26,670 nt of DNA, taken from positions 1 to 26,670 of the IMG/VR virus record IMGVR_UViG_3300025872_000257, one strand, 5' to 3'. The DNA comes from a virus. The translations under genes and the position numbers were made by a program. How positions within the stretch are numbered: the stretch's first letter is position 1; every line of letters starts with the position of its first letter. Below the pieces are notes generated by a model. The model searched no databases. It worked only from the letters and a program-made list of their open reading frames with translations, and was not told the DNA's origin. Positions 1 through 5,680 of the stretch are shown piece by piece.

Positions 1-211
1 TGTTGGACACGGCCACGGTCAGGCCGATGCGGAGTCCACGTGCCGCGGCGACGTAGCACTTGTCGTGGCACTCGCGCAGGCGAGCAGGGTCGAACTTGTA
101 ATCTCCCTGCTCATCGACCATGTACTGGTCGGCCTCACACACAAGTTGTGCCAACTTGTGTGCCAACGTGGTCTTACCCGAACCGGGCAGACCCCGGATG
201 ATGTACAACAT
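1..211 (-). CDS. P-loop polynucleotide-kinase-like protein, 3' end outside window
   Basis: Only the first 70 codons are present; the gene runs off the left edge. The product starts MLYIIRGLPGSGKTT, with a Walker A motif (GLPGSGKT) at residues 7-14. It continues with an ADQY...GDYKFDP...ECH pattern. This arrangement is typical of the AAA/P-loop kinases related to NEDD4BP2 and T4 polynucleotide kinase, which phages use for nucleic-acid end repair or nucleotide metabolism. The ATG overlaps the upstream stop codon by one base (TAATG) and is preceded by GGGAG, so it is translationally coupled to the upstream gene. The family is recognised from the N-terminus only; the substrate cannot be deduced. 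Confidence 0.8.
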   Translation of the reverse strand, partial: MLYIIRGLPGSGKTTLAHKLAQLVCEADQYMVDEQGDYKFDPARLRECHDKCYVAAARGLRIGLTVAVSN

Positions 212-432
212 TACTCTCCCTTCATCCATGGTTTATCTTTATTCGACCTTAGTTTCTTTGCATAAGCAAAGATGGCGTTGTCCGACCACTCTGGGTCACC
301 CAACGCCCTCCCACGGTCGTAGGTCTCCGTGAACGTCACGTAGACGGCAGAGAGGGGCACTCCCCACTTCTCTGCTGTCATGGTGACATACGCCCGCCCA
401 AGGCGGGCAGCCGTGTCAGTCGTTCCAGTCAC
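211..432 (-). CDS. Small hypothetical early protein
   Basis: About 73 residues, ending KDKPWMKGE. I do not recognise a family. The product is mixed charged/aromatic with no transmembrane segment and no clear motif. The open frame reaches position 492, but that would overlap the upstream gene by 77 bp. The GTG at 432, preceded by GGATGGG at about 6 nt and overlapping the upstream gene by only 17 bp, is the preferred start; an ATG at 453 is an alternative. The stop overlaps the start of the kinase gene, so it belongs to the same operon. It is accepted as real because of this tight packing and because the frame is uninterrupted between two coupled genes. Confidence 0.6.
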   Translation of the reverse strand: MTGTTDTAARLGRAYVTMTAEKWGVPLSAVYVTFTETYDRGRALGDPEWSDNAIFAYAKKLRSNKDKPWMKGE

Positions 433-706
433 GCCAACCCATCCGTTGCGCATCCTGCCAGTTGCGCAGGGCGTGCTGGTACCCAACACCACCCTGCTGA
501 AAGGTGTTGGCGTTGATAATCATCCACGCCCACAACTCCGTCCCTGCCTCCCTCAGCGAGGACACCGCCTCCCTCAGCGAGGCTACCTCCTTTCGGAGGA
601 ACACAATCTCGGCAACGGCTTCTTCGCACGCCGGTTCGGTTACCTTGTCGCCTTCCCAAGTTGTGAAAGTCACATCCCACAGGCGGGTAACAATGTCGTC
701 AGTCAC
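416..706 (-). CDS. Small coiled-coil hypothetical protein
   Basis: 96 residues starting VTDDIVTRLWDV. A strongly predicted coiled coil (EIVFLRKEVASLREAVSSLRE, with hydrophobic a/d positions) lies near residues 30-55 and is followed by a Trp-rich tail (WQDAQRMGWRDWND). The GTG start at 706 overlaps the upstream stop (GTGACTGA), with GCGAGG just before it; a longer frame to 871 would run through the whole upstream gene and is rejected. The N-terminus resembles many short phage early proteins of the 'DIV..L......ADEIERLR' type, including its neighbour at 847-1023. No function is known; it may act as an oligomeric adaptor. Confidence 0.7.
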   Translation of the reverse strand: MTDDIVTRLWDVTFTTWEGDKVTEPACEEAVAEIVFLRKEVASLREAVSSLREAGTELWAWMIINANTFQQGGVGYQHALRNWQDAQRMGWRDWND

Positions 707-854
707 GACGGGCCTCGCCGCAGAATGAGCAAGGGCGGGTGATGTAGTCGGGTACTTCCCAACCGAAACGGCGAGCGGCGTTACGTTGACGGTCAGTGAG
801 CGGTTCGTCATAGACGCCCGTTCCATCGCAAAGATCGCAGTTGTCGTCAGCCAC
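699..854 (-). CDS. Small zinc-ribbon-like protein
   Basis: 51 residues. It contains CDLCDGTG near the N-terminus and CSFCGE near the C-terminus. The CxxCxGxG plus CxxC pair looks like a small treble-clef or DnaJ-type zinc-binding unit. The GTG start at 854 is chosen because GGAAGGAGG lies 5-6 nt upstream and because it overlaps the preceding stop (GTGGCTGA). The longer frame to 959 lies inside the upstream gene. Four-cysteine mini-proteins are common in actinophage early operons; their partners are mostly unknown. Zinc binding is inferred from the cysteines. Confidence 0.75.
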   Translation of the reverse strand: MADDNCDLCDGTGVYDEPLTDRQRNAARRFGWEVPDYITRPCSFCGEARRD

Positions 855-1023
855 GGTCGGCCTCCTTCCACGCACCTGACTGCCGGTCAGCGAGTAGTGC
901 GTCGATGTATGCACGCAGCCGTTCGATCTCGTCGGCGGCTGCTGTGCACACCTCGTCAACCTCGTTATCCATGGTGTTGGTTGCCGTGAACACCAGCCTC
1001 ATAACGATGTCGACCTTCTCCAT
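847..1023 (-). CDS. Small helical hypothetical protein
   Basis: 58 residues, starting MEKVDIVMRLVFTATNT and containing AAADEIERLRAYIDALLADR, a helical amphipathic segment. The ATG at 1023 overlaps the preceding stop in a TGATG junction, so translation is coupled. The composition and the 'DIVMRL...ADEIERLR' pattern match the neighbour at 416-706, which suggests the two are distant paralogues. The pattern is common among small tailed-phage early proteins, but no function can be assigned. Confidence 0.75.
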   Translation of the reverse strand: MEKVDIVMRLVFTATNTMDNEVDEVCTAAADEIERLRAYIDALLADRQSGAWKEADRG

Positions 1024-1352
1024 CACACCACCTCCGTGGTGTAGTCGAAGGTGATGATAGCGGGCGCGTGGACCTCTCCGAGGTACTTGTGCACCGCCGT
1101 CATGTAACGGCGGCACTCGGCCGCACCCGGCATGCTGAAGAACGCCACTCGCTCGTAAACCGGCAGGGTGTCGTTGCCGTCCCAGTATCGGGCACCCTTG
1201 CAGAACTGCACGAAGCAGTCGAAGGACGCCTTGGGGAGGCGCTCAGCCTCGGGGGTGCACACGACATGCGTCCACGGCATGTCGATTGCTTCTTCTTCGG
1301 GACGGTCGCCCCGAAGAAAGTCGATGACCTTGTGGTCGTAGGTGGTTTCCAT
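1023..1352 (-). CDS. Hypothetical early protein
   Basis: 109 residues, starting METTYDHKVIDFLRGD and ending FDYTTEVV. It is a soluble, acidic/aromatic protein with several Cys (VVCTPE, FDCFVQFCKG, AECRRY). I do not recognise a family. The start is well supported: GAAAGGGG sits about 6 nt before the ATG. The gene heads the coupled series 1023 > 847 > 699 > 416 > 211 > 1 and is preceded by one of the recurrent leader elements (palindrome plus hairpin), which suggests it is a regulated entry point. Confidence 0.75.
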   Translation of the reverse strand: METTYDHKVIDFLRGDRPEEEAIDMPWTHVVCTPEAERLPKASFDCFVQFCKGARYWDGNDTLPVYERVAFFSMPGAAECRRYMTAVHKYLGEVHAPAIITFDYTTEVV

Positions 1353-1382
1353 GATGCCCCTTTCAGGGTTTGTAACGGTTAC
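1353..1382 (-). promoter_or_regulatory. Leader element with palindrome and RBS-proximal hairpin (copy 1)
   Basis: Read on the minus strand, the palindrome GTAACCGTTAC (1372-1382) is followed by a CCCT-GAA-AGGG hairpin (1358-1368) that overlaps the ribosome-binding site of the gene at 1352. Copies with the same order of parts precede the genes starting at 1802 and 2064. The arrangement suggests a shared transcriptional operator plus translational control; this is inferred from repetition only. Confidence 0.5.
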
Positions 1383-1503
1383 AACTGCTGTAACGGTTGG
1401 TTTGTGACGGCGGCGCGGTTGCGACGCCCAGTTGTCCTGTGACGGACACGGCCAACGCCCCGCATGGGTGGCAGGGCGTGGGCGTGACGATCACAGTCGT
1501 CAT
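1363..1503 (-). CDS. 46-residue protein with a CxxC motif
   Basis: Short frame starting MTTVIVTPTPCHPCGALAV. A CHPC motif after a short beta-strand-like segment recalls the active-site start of glutaredoxin/NrdH-type redoxins, but the rest of that fold (the cis-Pro loop and C-terminal helix) is absent. It could be a remnant, a minimal metal-binding peptide, or spurious. Support for translation comes from the TGATG overlap with the upstream stop at 1503-1505. Its last codons carry the palindrome that regulates the next gene. No enzymatic function is claimed. Confidence 0.45.
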   Translation of the reverse strand: MTTVIVTPTPCHPCGALAVSVTGQLGVATAPPSQTNRYSSCNRYKP

Positions 1504-1802
1504 CACTTCTTGTCGCGAGACTTGCGACAGCGGCGGTGGTAGCCGCGGTGGTGGCCGTACTCGGTGAGCGGCCCGTCCCCCGACCAGAGGTCGGTGGAGT
1601 TGAGGGCGTGCAGGTTGCGCTTACGCCCGCTGGCCACCTCGCTGCCGCCCACCACGCTGGGGGTGGGGTCGTCGGGGAGATCACTCACTCCCCAGAGGAG
1701 AGGGACGATGGCCATCATGGCATCGGCCACGATGTCCACCACCCCCTCCGTGGTGATGAGGGCATCGTCGATGACGATGCACTCCTTGCCGTTGAAGAGC
1801 AT
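1503..1802 (-). CDS. Hypothetical early protein with basic C-terminus
   Basis: 99 residues. The N-terminal half is acidic and hydrophobic (MLFNGKECIVIDDALITTEG, then DIVADAMMAIVPLLWGV). The C-terminal tail is strongly basic and His/Tyr-rich (HHRGYHRRCRKSRDKK), as in small nucleic-acid-binding proteins. The ATG at 1802 has AAAGGGGAG upstream; the open frame to 1925 lacks a ribosome-binding site and invades the preceding gene. Its stop overlaps the start of the CxxC mini-gene. I do not recognise a family. Confidence 0.7.
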   Translation of the reverse strand: MLFNGKECIVIDDALITTEGVVDIVADAMMAIVPLLWGVSDLPDDPTPSVVGGSEVASGRKRNLHALNSTDLWSGDGPLTEYGHHRGYHRRCRKSRDKK

Positions 1803-1846
1803 GATGCTCCCCTTTCTGGCCCATGAGGGCCGGTTGTAACGGTTAC
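1803..1846 (-). promoter_or_regulatory. Leader element (copy 2)
   Basis: On the minus strand GTAACCGTTAC (1836-1846) is followed by a perfect hairpin, GGCCC-TCAT-GGGCC (1818-1831), then the AGAAAGGGGAG ribosome-binding site and ATG at 1802. The 11-bp palindrome is identical to that of copy 1, and the hairpin matches copy 3 (GCCC-TTAT-GGGC). It overlaps the last codon of the gene at 1843-2064. Confidence 0.55.
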
Positions 1847-2064
1847 CGGTTGATAACCGTGATGGTGTACTCGCCGTTGTCCTCGCCGTAGACGATGACC
1901 TCGCGGCGGTAGTTGACGAGGTCAAGCAACTTGCCCTCCCTCCGTCCCCAGACGGGCAGTCGGGCGGTGATGCCCTGCGACTTCAGCCAGCGCTCCACCT
2001 CGTCCTTGCTGTACGGGCCGAGGTCGGTGGCCATGCCACCGTAGATGTGGTGGTACTGCTTCAC
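1843..2064 (-). CDS. Small hypothetical early protein
   Basis: 73 residues from a GTG start, containing PYSKDEVERWLKSQGI and VIVYGEDNGEYTITVINR. It is soluble, with an alternating helix then beta-hairpin appearance; no family is recognised. The frame opens at an ATG at 2085, but that start lacks a ribosome-binding site. GTG at 2064 has GGAAAGGAA 6 nt upstream and is preferred. It is the first gene of the leftward operon after the 2065-2519 control region, so any repressor or activator bound there would control the whole early block. Confidence 0.65.
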   Translation of the reverse strand: MKQYHHIYGGMATDLGPYSKDEVERWLKSQGITARLPVWGRREGKLLDLVNYRREVIVYGEDNGEYTITVINR

Positions 2065-2118
2065 TTGCACTTCCTTTCCGCCCATAAGGGCTGACGTAAT
2101 GCTTACACGGTATAAGCA
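2065..2118 (-). promoter_or_regulatory. Leader element (copy 3)
   Basis: The inverted repeat TGCTTA-N7-TAAGCA (2100-2118) is followed, in the direction of minus-strand transcription, by hairpin GCCC-TTAT-GGGC (2080-2091) and then GGAAAGGAA and the GTG start at 2064. The hairpin and order of parts match copies 1 and 2; the outer palindrome differs in sequence but holds the same place. Confidence 0.5.
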
Positions 2119-2360
2119 CTAGAACTAGACGGGACGCCGGTTGCGGCGCTCGCTCGTCACACTTGCATCACGCCGATTGGGTTCGCCCAAACCGGCCCAA
2201 ACCACAGACCTACCTCTCCCCTCTCTATAGGGAACACATAAGAGGAGGACATAGGAGGAGATACTCCCATGTCCTAGGTGGTCACAGCGGCTTGACGTTG
2301 GCAATATTGCTATCACCATGTCTGATGGTAGCGATTGCCTAGGGCTAGGCCGCAGACTTG

Positions 2361-2454
2361 TGTGACATATGTCACATAGGCCCACGCCTAGGCAGCGGTG
2401 TGACAAATGTCACACGAGCAGCGGGGGGACACTACCCGTGTGACATTTGTCACA
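2361..2454. promoter_or_regulatory. Three CRP/GlxR-type operator palindromes
   Basis: Three perfect or near-perfect 16-bp palindromes: TGTGACATATGTCACA (2361-2376), TGTGACAAATGTCACA (2399-2414) and TGTGACATTTGTCACA (2439-2454). Each fits TGTGA-N6-TCACA, the consensus bound by CRP-family regulators (CRP; GlxR in corynebacteria; Rv3676-type in mycobacteria). Spacing is 38 and 40 bp. Only the central bases vary. A phage repressor with the same taste, such as the HTH protein encoded next door, is the alternative ligand. Confidence 0.75.
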
Positions 2455-2474
2455 CCGCCCCCGTAGGGGCGGTG
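2453..2474 (-). terminator. GC-rich hairpin after the HTH gene
   Basis: CACCGCCCC-CGTA-GGGGCGGTG forms a perfect 9-bp stem 46 nt beyond the stop of the gene at 2520. There is no T-tract on the minus strand, so termination would be weak or Rho-assisted. It shares two bases with the third operator. Confidence 0.4.
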
Positions 2475-2519
2475 CAACCCGTCATGCCGTGACGGTCGGT
2501 ACTGTCATCCGTCAGGCTG

Positions 2520-3179
2520 TCAGGCCGTGACGGTTTCGGTGGTGACCGCCGCCGCAGCGACAGCCGCCTCAGCCGCAACCGTCATCCCCGTCAGCAAGCG
2601 CTCCACCTGCGCCTTGACGTTCATCAGGGCGACAGCCGCCTCAGCGGTGGTCGGCATCTCGCCGATGCCGGTCAGGATGGTGCCGCAGCGCTGCACCGCC
2701 GCCACCGGCGACTCCTTGACCTCTTCGGGCTTCGGCACCGGCTTCTTGCGAGGGGCCGAGTCCTTGAGGGCCGACTGGAACCACTTGTAGGCATCGCCAC
2801 GAGTGGTGCCCTCCTTGCTCTCCGCCACCTTGTTGCGCACGGTGCGGAGGAGGTTGCCACCGTTCTCACGGTTGGCCAACTTCTTCGCAATGGCGAACAA
2901 GTCCGACGGACGGACGCCCGACGAAGCGTCGGGAATCAGCGCCGACGCTTCCAGAGCGGCGACGTGGTACGGCACGGAGTGCGTGCTGATGCCCAGACGG
3001 GCCGCCGTCATCTCCACGGAACCCGTGGTGAGATTCAGGACGCCCATCTTGAGGGCCACCTCCACCTTGTCGTCGTAGGTGAACGTGGCGTCCTCAGTCG
3101 CCTTACCGGCGAGGAGGACTTCCTCCAACGCCTTGAGTGCCTGCTCCTCCGTGGGAGCAGACGTGCTGGTGGTTTCCAT
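2520..3179 (-). CDS. HTH DNA-binding protein, probable early regulator
   Basis: 219 residues. Near residues 55-80, MTAARLGISTHSVPYHVAAL reads as a helix-turn-helix (AARLGIS-turn-SVPYHVAAL), the style of a winged or MarR/sigma-like recognition unit. The middle is a charged helical region (ANRENGG...KVAESKEGTTRG) with a Lys/Pro linker (PRKKPVPKPEEVKE). The C-terminus is a long Ala/Val/Thr-rich helix with weak complexity. AGGAGG precedes the ATG, in the loop of a hairpin. It is divergently transcribed from 3520, and operators lie on both sides, which suggests it autoregulates or controls both directions. Function is inferred from the HTH only; a ParB-like or replication-initiation role is possible. 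Confidence 0.65.
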   Translation of the reverse strand: METTSTSAPTEEQALKALEEVLLAGKATEDATFTYDDKVEVALKMGVLNLTTGSVEMTAARLGISTHSVPYHVAALEASALIPDASSGVRPSDLFAIAKKLANRENGGNLLRTVRNKVAESKEGTTRGDAYKWFQSALKDSAPRKKPVPKPEEVKESPVAAVQRCGTILTGIGEMPTTAEAAVALMNVKAQVERLLTGMTVAAEAAVAAAAVTTETVTA

Positions 3180-3182
3180 GTT

Positions 3183-3205
3183 GGTACCGCCTCCTAAGCG
3201 GTGCC
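3183..3205 (-). promoter_or_regulatory. Hairpin presenting the RBS of the HTH gene
   Basis: On the minus strand GGCACCGC-TTAGGAG-GCGGTACC can fold into an eight-pair stem with one mismatch, holding the Shine-Dalgarno AGGAG in its loop or stem edge. The ATG follows at 3179. This is a plausible translational control point; inferred. Confidence 0.35.
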
Positions 3206-3266
3206 GTCACCGTGCAATGTGTAGTCAGCGGCACCACCACGGTGCCACCGTCACGATGACCCCATC

Positions 3267-3272
3267 ATTATA
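3267..3272 (-). promoter_or_regulatory. Candidate -10 box for the HTH gene
   Basis: A perfect TATAAT on the minus strand 88 bp upstream of the ATG at 3179. No convincing -35 box is found 16-18 bp further upstream, and there is no TGn extension. The implied leader is rich in inverted repeats (GGCACC...GGTGCC). Confidence 0.4.
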
Positions 3273-3330
3273 CCGGCCGGTGGGCGGGTGGAGGCCTAGG
3301 ACCCGCACCCCAAGGAGTGGCTAACTGCCC

Positions 3331-3438
3331 AATAGCCCTATTCTGCAATAAGAAACCGATTAAGAGGCTATAAAACTGAACATTCGTACTGTTTCATAGC
3401 CCCATTCTGTTATCACTTGCTACCCCATAAGAGGCTAT
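3331..3438. repeat. Four related ATAGCC half-sites in two inverted pairs
   Basis: Pair 1: AATAGCCCTATTCTG (3331-3345) with the inverse TAAGAGGCTAT (3361-3371). Pair 2: CATAGCCCCATTCTG (3395-3409) with TAAGAGGCTAT (3428-3438). Direct-repeat spacing is 64-67 bp. The surrounding sequence is AT-rich relative to the flanks. It sits between divergent genes, so operator or iteron roles both fit. Confidence 0.65.
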
Positions 3439-3489
3439 TTACTTTGTACACAAGGCCCGCCCTACCGTTCATTTGAAGCAGACTTTTTG

Positions 3490-3514
3490 TGCGATAATTG
3501 ACACGTTAAGGAGG
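3490..3514 (+). promoter_or_regulatory. Extended -10 promoter and RBS for the accessory operon
   Basis: TGC-GATAAT (3490-3498) is an extended -10 box. AAGGAGG (3508-3514) is the ribosome-binding site, 5 nt before the ATG at 3520. The leader would be only about 15 nt. No -35 box is evident, as expected for extended -10 promoters. Confidence 0.5.
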
Positions 3515-3519
3515 AATCC

Positions 3520-4569
3520 ATGGCTAACTACATAGAAAGTCACGCTGGTCTGCTGAATGGTCGTCTATTTGGTATTGATCCGCGTAAGTCAGCCAGAAAG
3601 GATGATGACCAACTCACCCTGTTCGACGCAGACGCTCTAGCCAATGAGGGACGGGAGAGGGCATCCGATAAGTTTAGTGCGGATGTGAACACTGCTACGC
3701 GTGATCATAAGGGTGAACCCCTCTCTCCAAAAAGACATGATCATGCAACGCGCATGAATATGCAAACTGTTAGTGCGTCCCTTCATCGGTCCCACCTTCC
3801 AGAGGAGTTAATAACCTCTTTAGAAGGACCAGTCACTGCTGTACCCCGCTCCGATCGTAACATTGGCACTGGCGGCGCGTACTCAAGGTCCTTTGGAACG
3901 ATAGACATCGTAGCGAGACCCGACCAAACACTTGTGGGGGGCCACCACAACTCATACGTCCTACTGCACGAACTGGGCCACCGCGCAGATTTCCGTGCTG
4001 CCGACGCGGAGAAGCCGGTTCAACGGTCGGTACCAGAGCACGTGGACTTGCGTAACGTGGAAGCCGTCCACCTCAATGACCCTTTTGCCCCTCACCCAAG
4101 GGTTGAAGGGTTTGCGGACGGTTTCGCGGACAGGCACTCCGAATACGGCAAAACCCCTTCCGGGTACGAAGACTTCTGGAAGTCTCCTCGCGACAATGCC
4201 ATCTACACTGCCACTCGCGCGCATACCGTAAACACAGGGGAACGTGTCACAGGCAATTCCGCTGGGGAATACATGTATCGAATGCTTGCTACATCTCCTC
4301 ACGCTAGGGAGGCACTAGCAGGCACTAAAGGCAACGAGCAGGTCAAAGTCGCCCTTAATTCGGCTAAGGACTACGCTGATACGAGGGCATTGTCAATCCA
4401 GCACCCATTACCGCTAAAAGATAGCAAAGGTCACCAGATTGGCCGCACCATTGTTACTCGTGATATCCCAGAACACGTCTCTGGTGGGCTTTCTCACGAC
4501 CAGTTTTTGAGGGCAATGCGCCATTGGAGCGCCAGTGGCTTGGATCAATCCAAGTTTGACAGTAAATGA
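3520..4569 (+). CDS. Putative HExxH zinc metallopeptidase-like protein
   Basis: 349 residues. HELGH at residues 150-154 in the context YVLLHELGHRAD is a zinc-protease motif. A downstream EGFADGFAD (Glu196) is a good candidate for the third ligand, as in gluzincin-like proteins. The N-terminus carries QLTLF (residues 31-35), which resembles the bacterial sliding-clamp binding motif QL[SD]LF. There is no signal peptide or transmembrane segment, so it acts in the cytoplasm or is packaged in the virion. AAGGAGG precedes the ATG. It is first in the rightward accessory operon. Its substrate is unknown; a role against a host protein or in virion processing is inference. Actinophages often carry such lone metallopeptidases. 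Confidence 0.7.
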   Translation: MANYIESHAGLLNGRLFGIDPRKSARKDDDQLTLFDADALANEGRERASDKFSADVNTATRDHKGEPLSPKRHDHATRMNMQTVSASLHRSHLPEELITSLEGPVTAVPRSDRNIGTGGAYSRSFGTIDIVARPDQTLVGGHHNSYVLLHELGHRADFRAADAEKPVQRSVPEHVDLRNVEAVHLNDPFAPHPRVEGFADGFADRHSEYGKTPSGYEDFWKSPRDNAIYTATRAHTVNTGERVTGNSAGEYMYRMLATSPHAREALAGTKGNEQVKVALNSAKDYADTRALSIQHPLPLKDSKGHQIGRTIVTRDIPEHVSGGLSHDQFLRAMRHWSASGLDQSKFDSK

Positions 4570-4577
4570 AGGCAATA

Positions 4578-4613
4578 ATGGCAGCGAATTTCGACTCAGA
4601 ACTGCTTTTATGA
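4578..4613 (+). other. 11-codon mini-ORF coupled to the next gene
   Basis: ATG at 4578, preceded by GAAGG, encodes MAANFDSELLL and ends at a TGA that overlaps the ATG at 4610 (ATGA). The MAA start resembles the neighbouring genes at 6043 and 6709, and the next frame has no ribosome-binding site of its own. Either this is a translation-coupling leader, or it is the true N-terminus of the next gene separated by a one-base frameshift near CTTTTA. Confidence 0.45.
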
Positions 4614-4870
4614 GCCTCAATCCCGTCCAGTTTAAGGAACATTTGGCCCTCAGGAAGCAACTTGGGGGAATAATTGGTGAAAATCGGCGTTTATTTCCGC
4701 TTCCACCCGACTTGAAGGCTCAAGATAAGAGAAATGGGTCAATTTTCGGGCCGAATCACCCTGACGGGGCCATTCCAGACGATGATTTAGAGGCCAGAAA
4801 CGCCAGATTGCGTAAGAAAATCGACAGTACGACCATATCGAATGCTACTTACGGTAAATTTGGTGCTTAA
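4610..4870 (+). CDS. Hypothetical protein, possibly 5'-frameshifted
   Basis: 86 residues starting MSLNPVQFKEHLALRKQ, with an acidic DDDLEARNARLRKK helix and an ATYGKFGA end. No family is recognised. The frame is open upstream to 4535, but that lies inside the metallopeptidase gene. The ATG at 4610 overlaps the stop of the mini-ORF at 4578-4613, which supplies the only nearby ribosome-binding site. Translation therefore relies on coupling, or the gene originally began at 4578 and carries a -1 frameshift. It lies between two larger accessory genes on the same strand. Confidence 0.6.
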   Translation: MSLNPVQFKEHLALRKQLGGIIGENRRLFPLPPDLKAQDKRNGSIFGPNHPDGAIPDDDLEARNARLRKKIDSTTISNATYGKFGA

Positions 4871-4903
4871 TTTACGTCTTTTTGACGATTGAAGGGTAAA
4901 ATC

Positions 4904-5614
4904 ATGGCAAAACGGACCAGAGTGCCTAAAAACAACGATGTAGTGACGGTGTACCACCGGTCGTACTCTCCTGACCCACCCCATGTTGGTGCGGGTGGCA
5001 GGAAATCGCCAACCCGAGACTTACACCTTATGACCGAGGTGGCTGAGGAAGACCGACAACACGGTTTGATCGGCAATGCTGACATGTCAGAACTAGCAAA
5101 GGCTAGCCTAGAAGAGGGCATTTATAGCGGTTTAGAATCCGATAAATGGGAAAGTACAGAGGGGAACAGCCTGCGAGACAACCGGGGGGTACTCCTTGGG
5201 GCAACTCGGGACAAAGGTATCCATGGCCCAGAGACCATCTTCGCGGGAGGGCACAGGACTGTGTCCTCTCCTAAGTTCATGGACAGACCGTACACCCACA
5301 GATACCGAGTGCCGGTTAGCGCAGTATCTGAAGAGATTTGGGGAGATGACGACATTGGTATGTCTGATGTAGCAACTCCAATATCCCCTCACAACCACAT
5401 CCCACTTCGACGTAGCATGGTTATCCAATCTGGAAAAGTTCACCGAATGGTGAATTCTATGGAAGGCCCAAAGCAGTCTTTAAACTATGTTATTCCTATA
5501 AATCAAATGGAACATTTGGGTATACAATTCAAGGGTACAAGAGTCGATAGGGCCGCCCTTGACGAGGACTACTACCCAAGACCCCGTCGGGTTACTGTGC
5601 ATCGCCCAACTTAG
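4904..5614 (+). CDS. Hypothetical accessory protein, weak ADP-ribosyltransferase resemblance
   Basis: 236 residues starting MAKRTRVPKNNDVVTVYHRS. The VTVYHRSYS segment near residues 14-22, the later FAGGHRT, and a beta-strand YTHRYRVPVSAVS recall the strand-H-strand layout of small ADP-ribosyltransferase-like phage proteins (YHGT... and VYRV elements). The match is weak, and the catalytic Glu cannot be placed. Cytoplasmic; no signal peptide. GAAGGG lies 7 nt before the ATG; a TTG at 4889 is the longer alternative. It follows the metallopeptidase in the same operon, so an anti-host or virion-internal role is possible. Confidence 0.5.
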   Translation: MAKRTRVPKNNDVVTVYHRSYSPDPPHVGAGGRKSPTRDLHLMTEVAEEDRQHGLIGNADMSELAKASLEEGIYSGLESDKWESTEGNSLRDNRGVLLGATRDKGIHGPETIFAGGHRTVSSPKFMDRPYTHRYRVPVSAVSEEIWGDDDIGMSDVATPISPHNHIPLRRSMVIQSGKVHRMVNSMEGPKQSLNYVIPINQMEHLGIQFKGTRVDRAALDEDYYPRPRRVTVHRPT

Positions 5615-5680
5615 GAGGGGGTTACGGCACCTCTTAAGTTGGTATCAAGTACAATAGGTGAAACAAGGGAGGTCTTCGTC

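Larger units (their letters stand above)
2119..2519. promoter_or_regulatory. Intergenic control region
   Basis: About 400 bp without a convincing gene. It holds a TTGGG-TTCG-CCCAA hairpin (2177-2190), a purine-rich stretch near 2233-2263, a 10-bp palindrome GCAATATTGC (2301-2310), several CCTAGG motifs, three TGTGAC-N4-GTCACA palindromes (2361-2454) and a GC hairpin (2453-2474). It lies between two genes on the same strand, so it probably carries the promoter for the leftward operon at 2064 and down. I could not place a confident -10/-35 pair. Confidence 0.6.

Noticed and set aside
1363-1503. Functional glutaredoxin from the CHPC motif
   Set aside because: At 46 residues it lacks the cis-Pro loop and C-terminal helices; kept only as a low-confidence small CDS.
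2125-2406. Minus-strand frame of 93 codons in the early control region
   Set aside because: Spans two palindromes and low-complexity purine tracts, has no ribosome-binding site, and no plausible fold; best read as intergenic.
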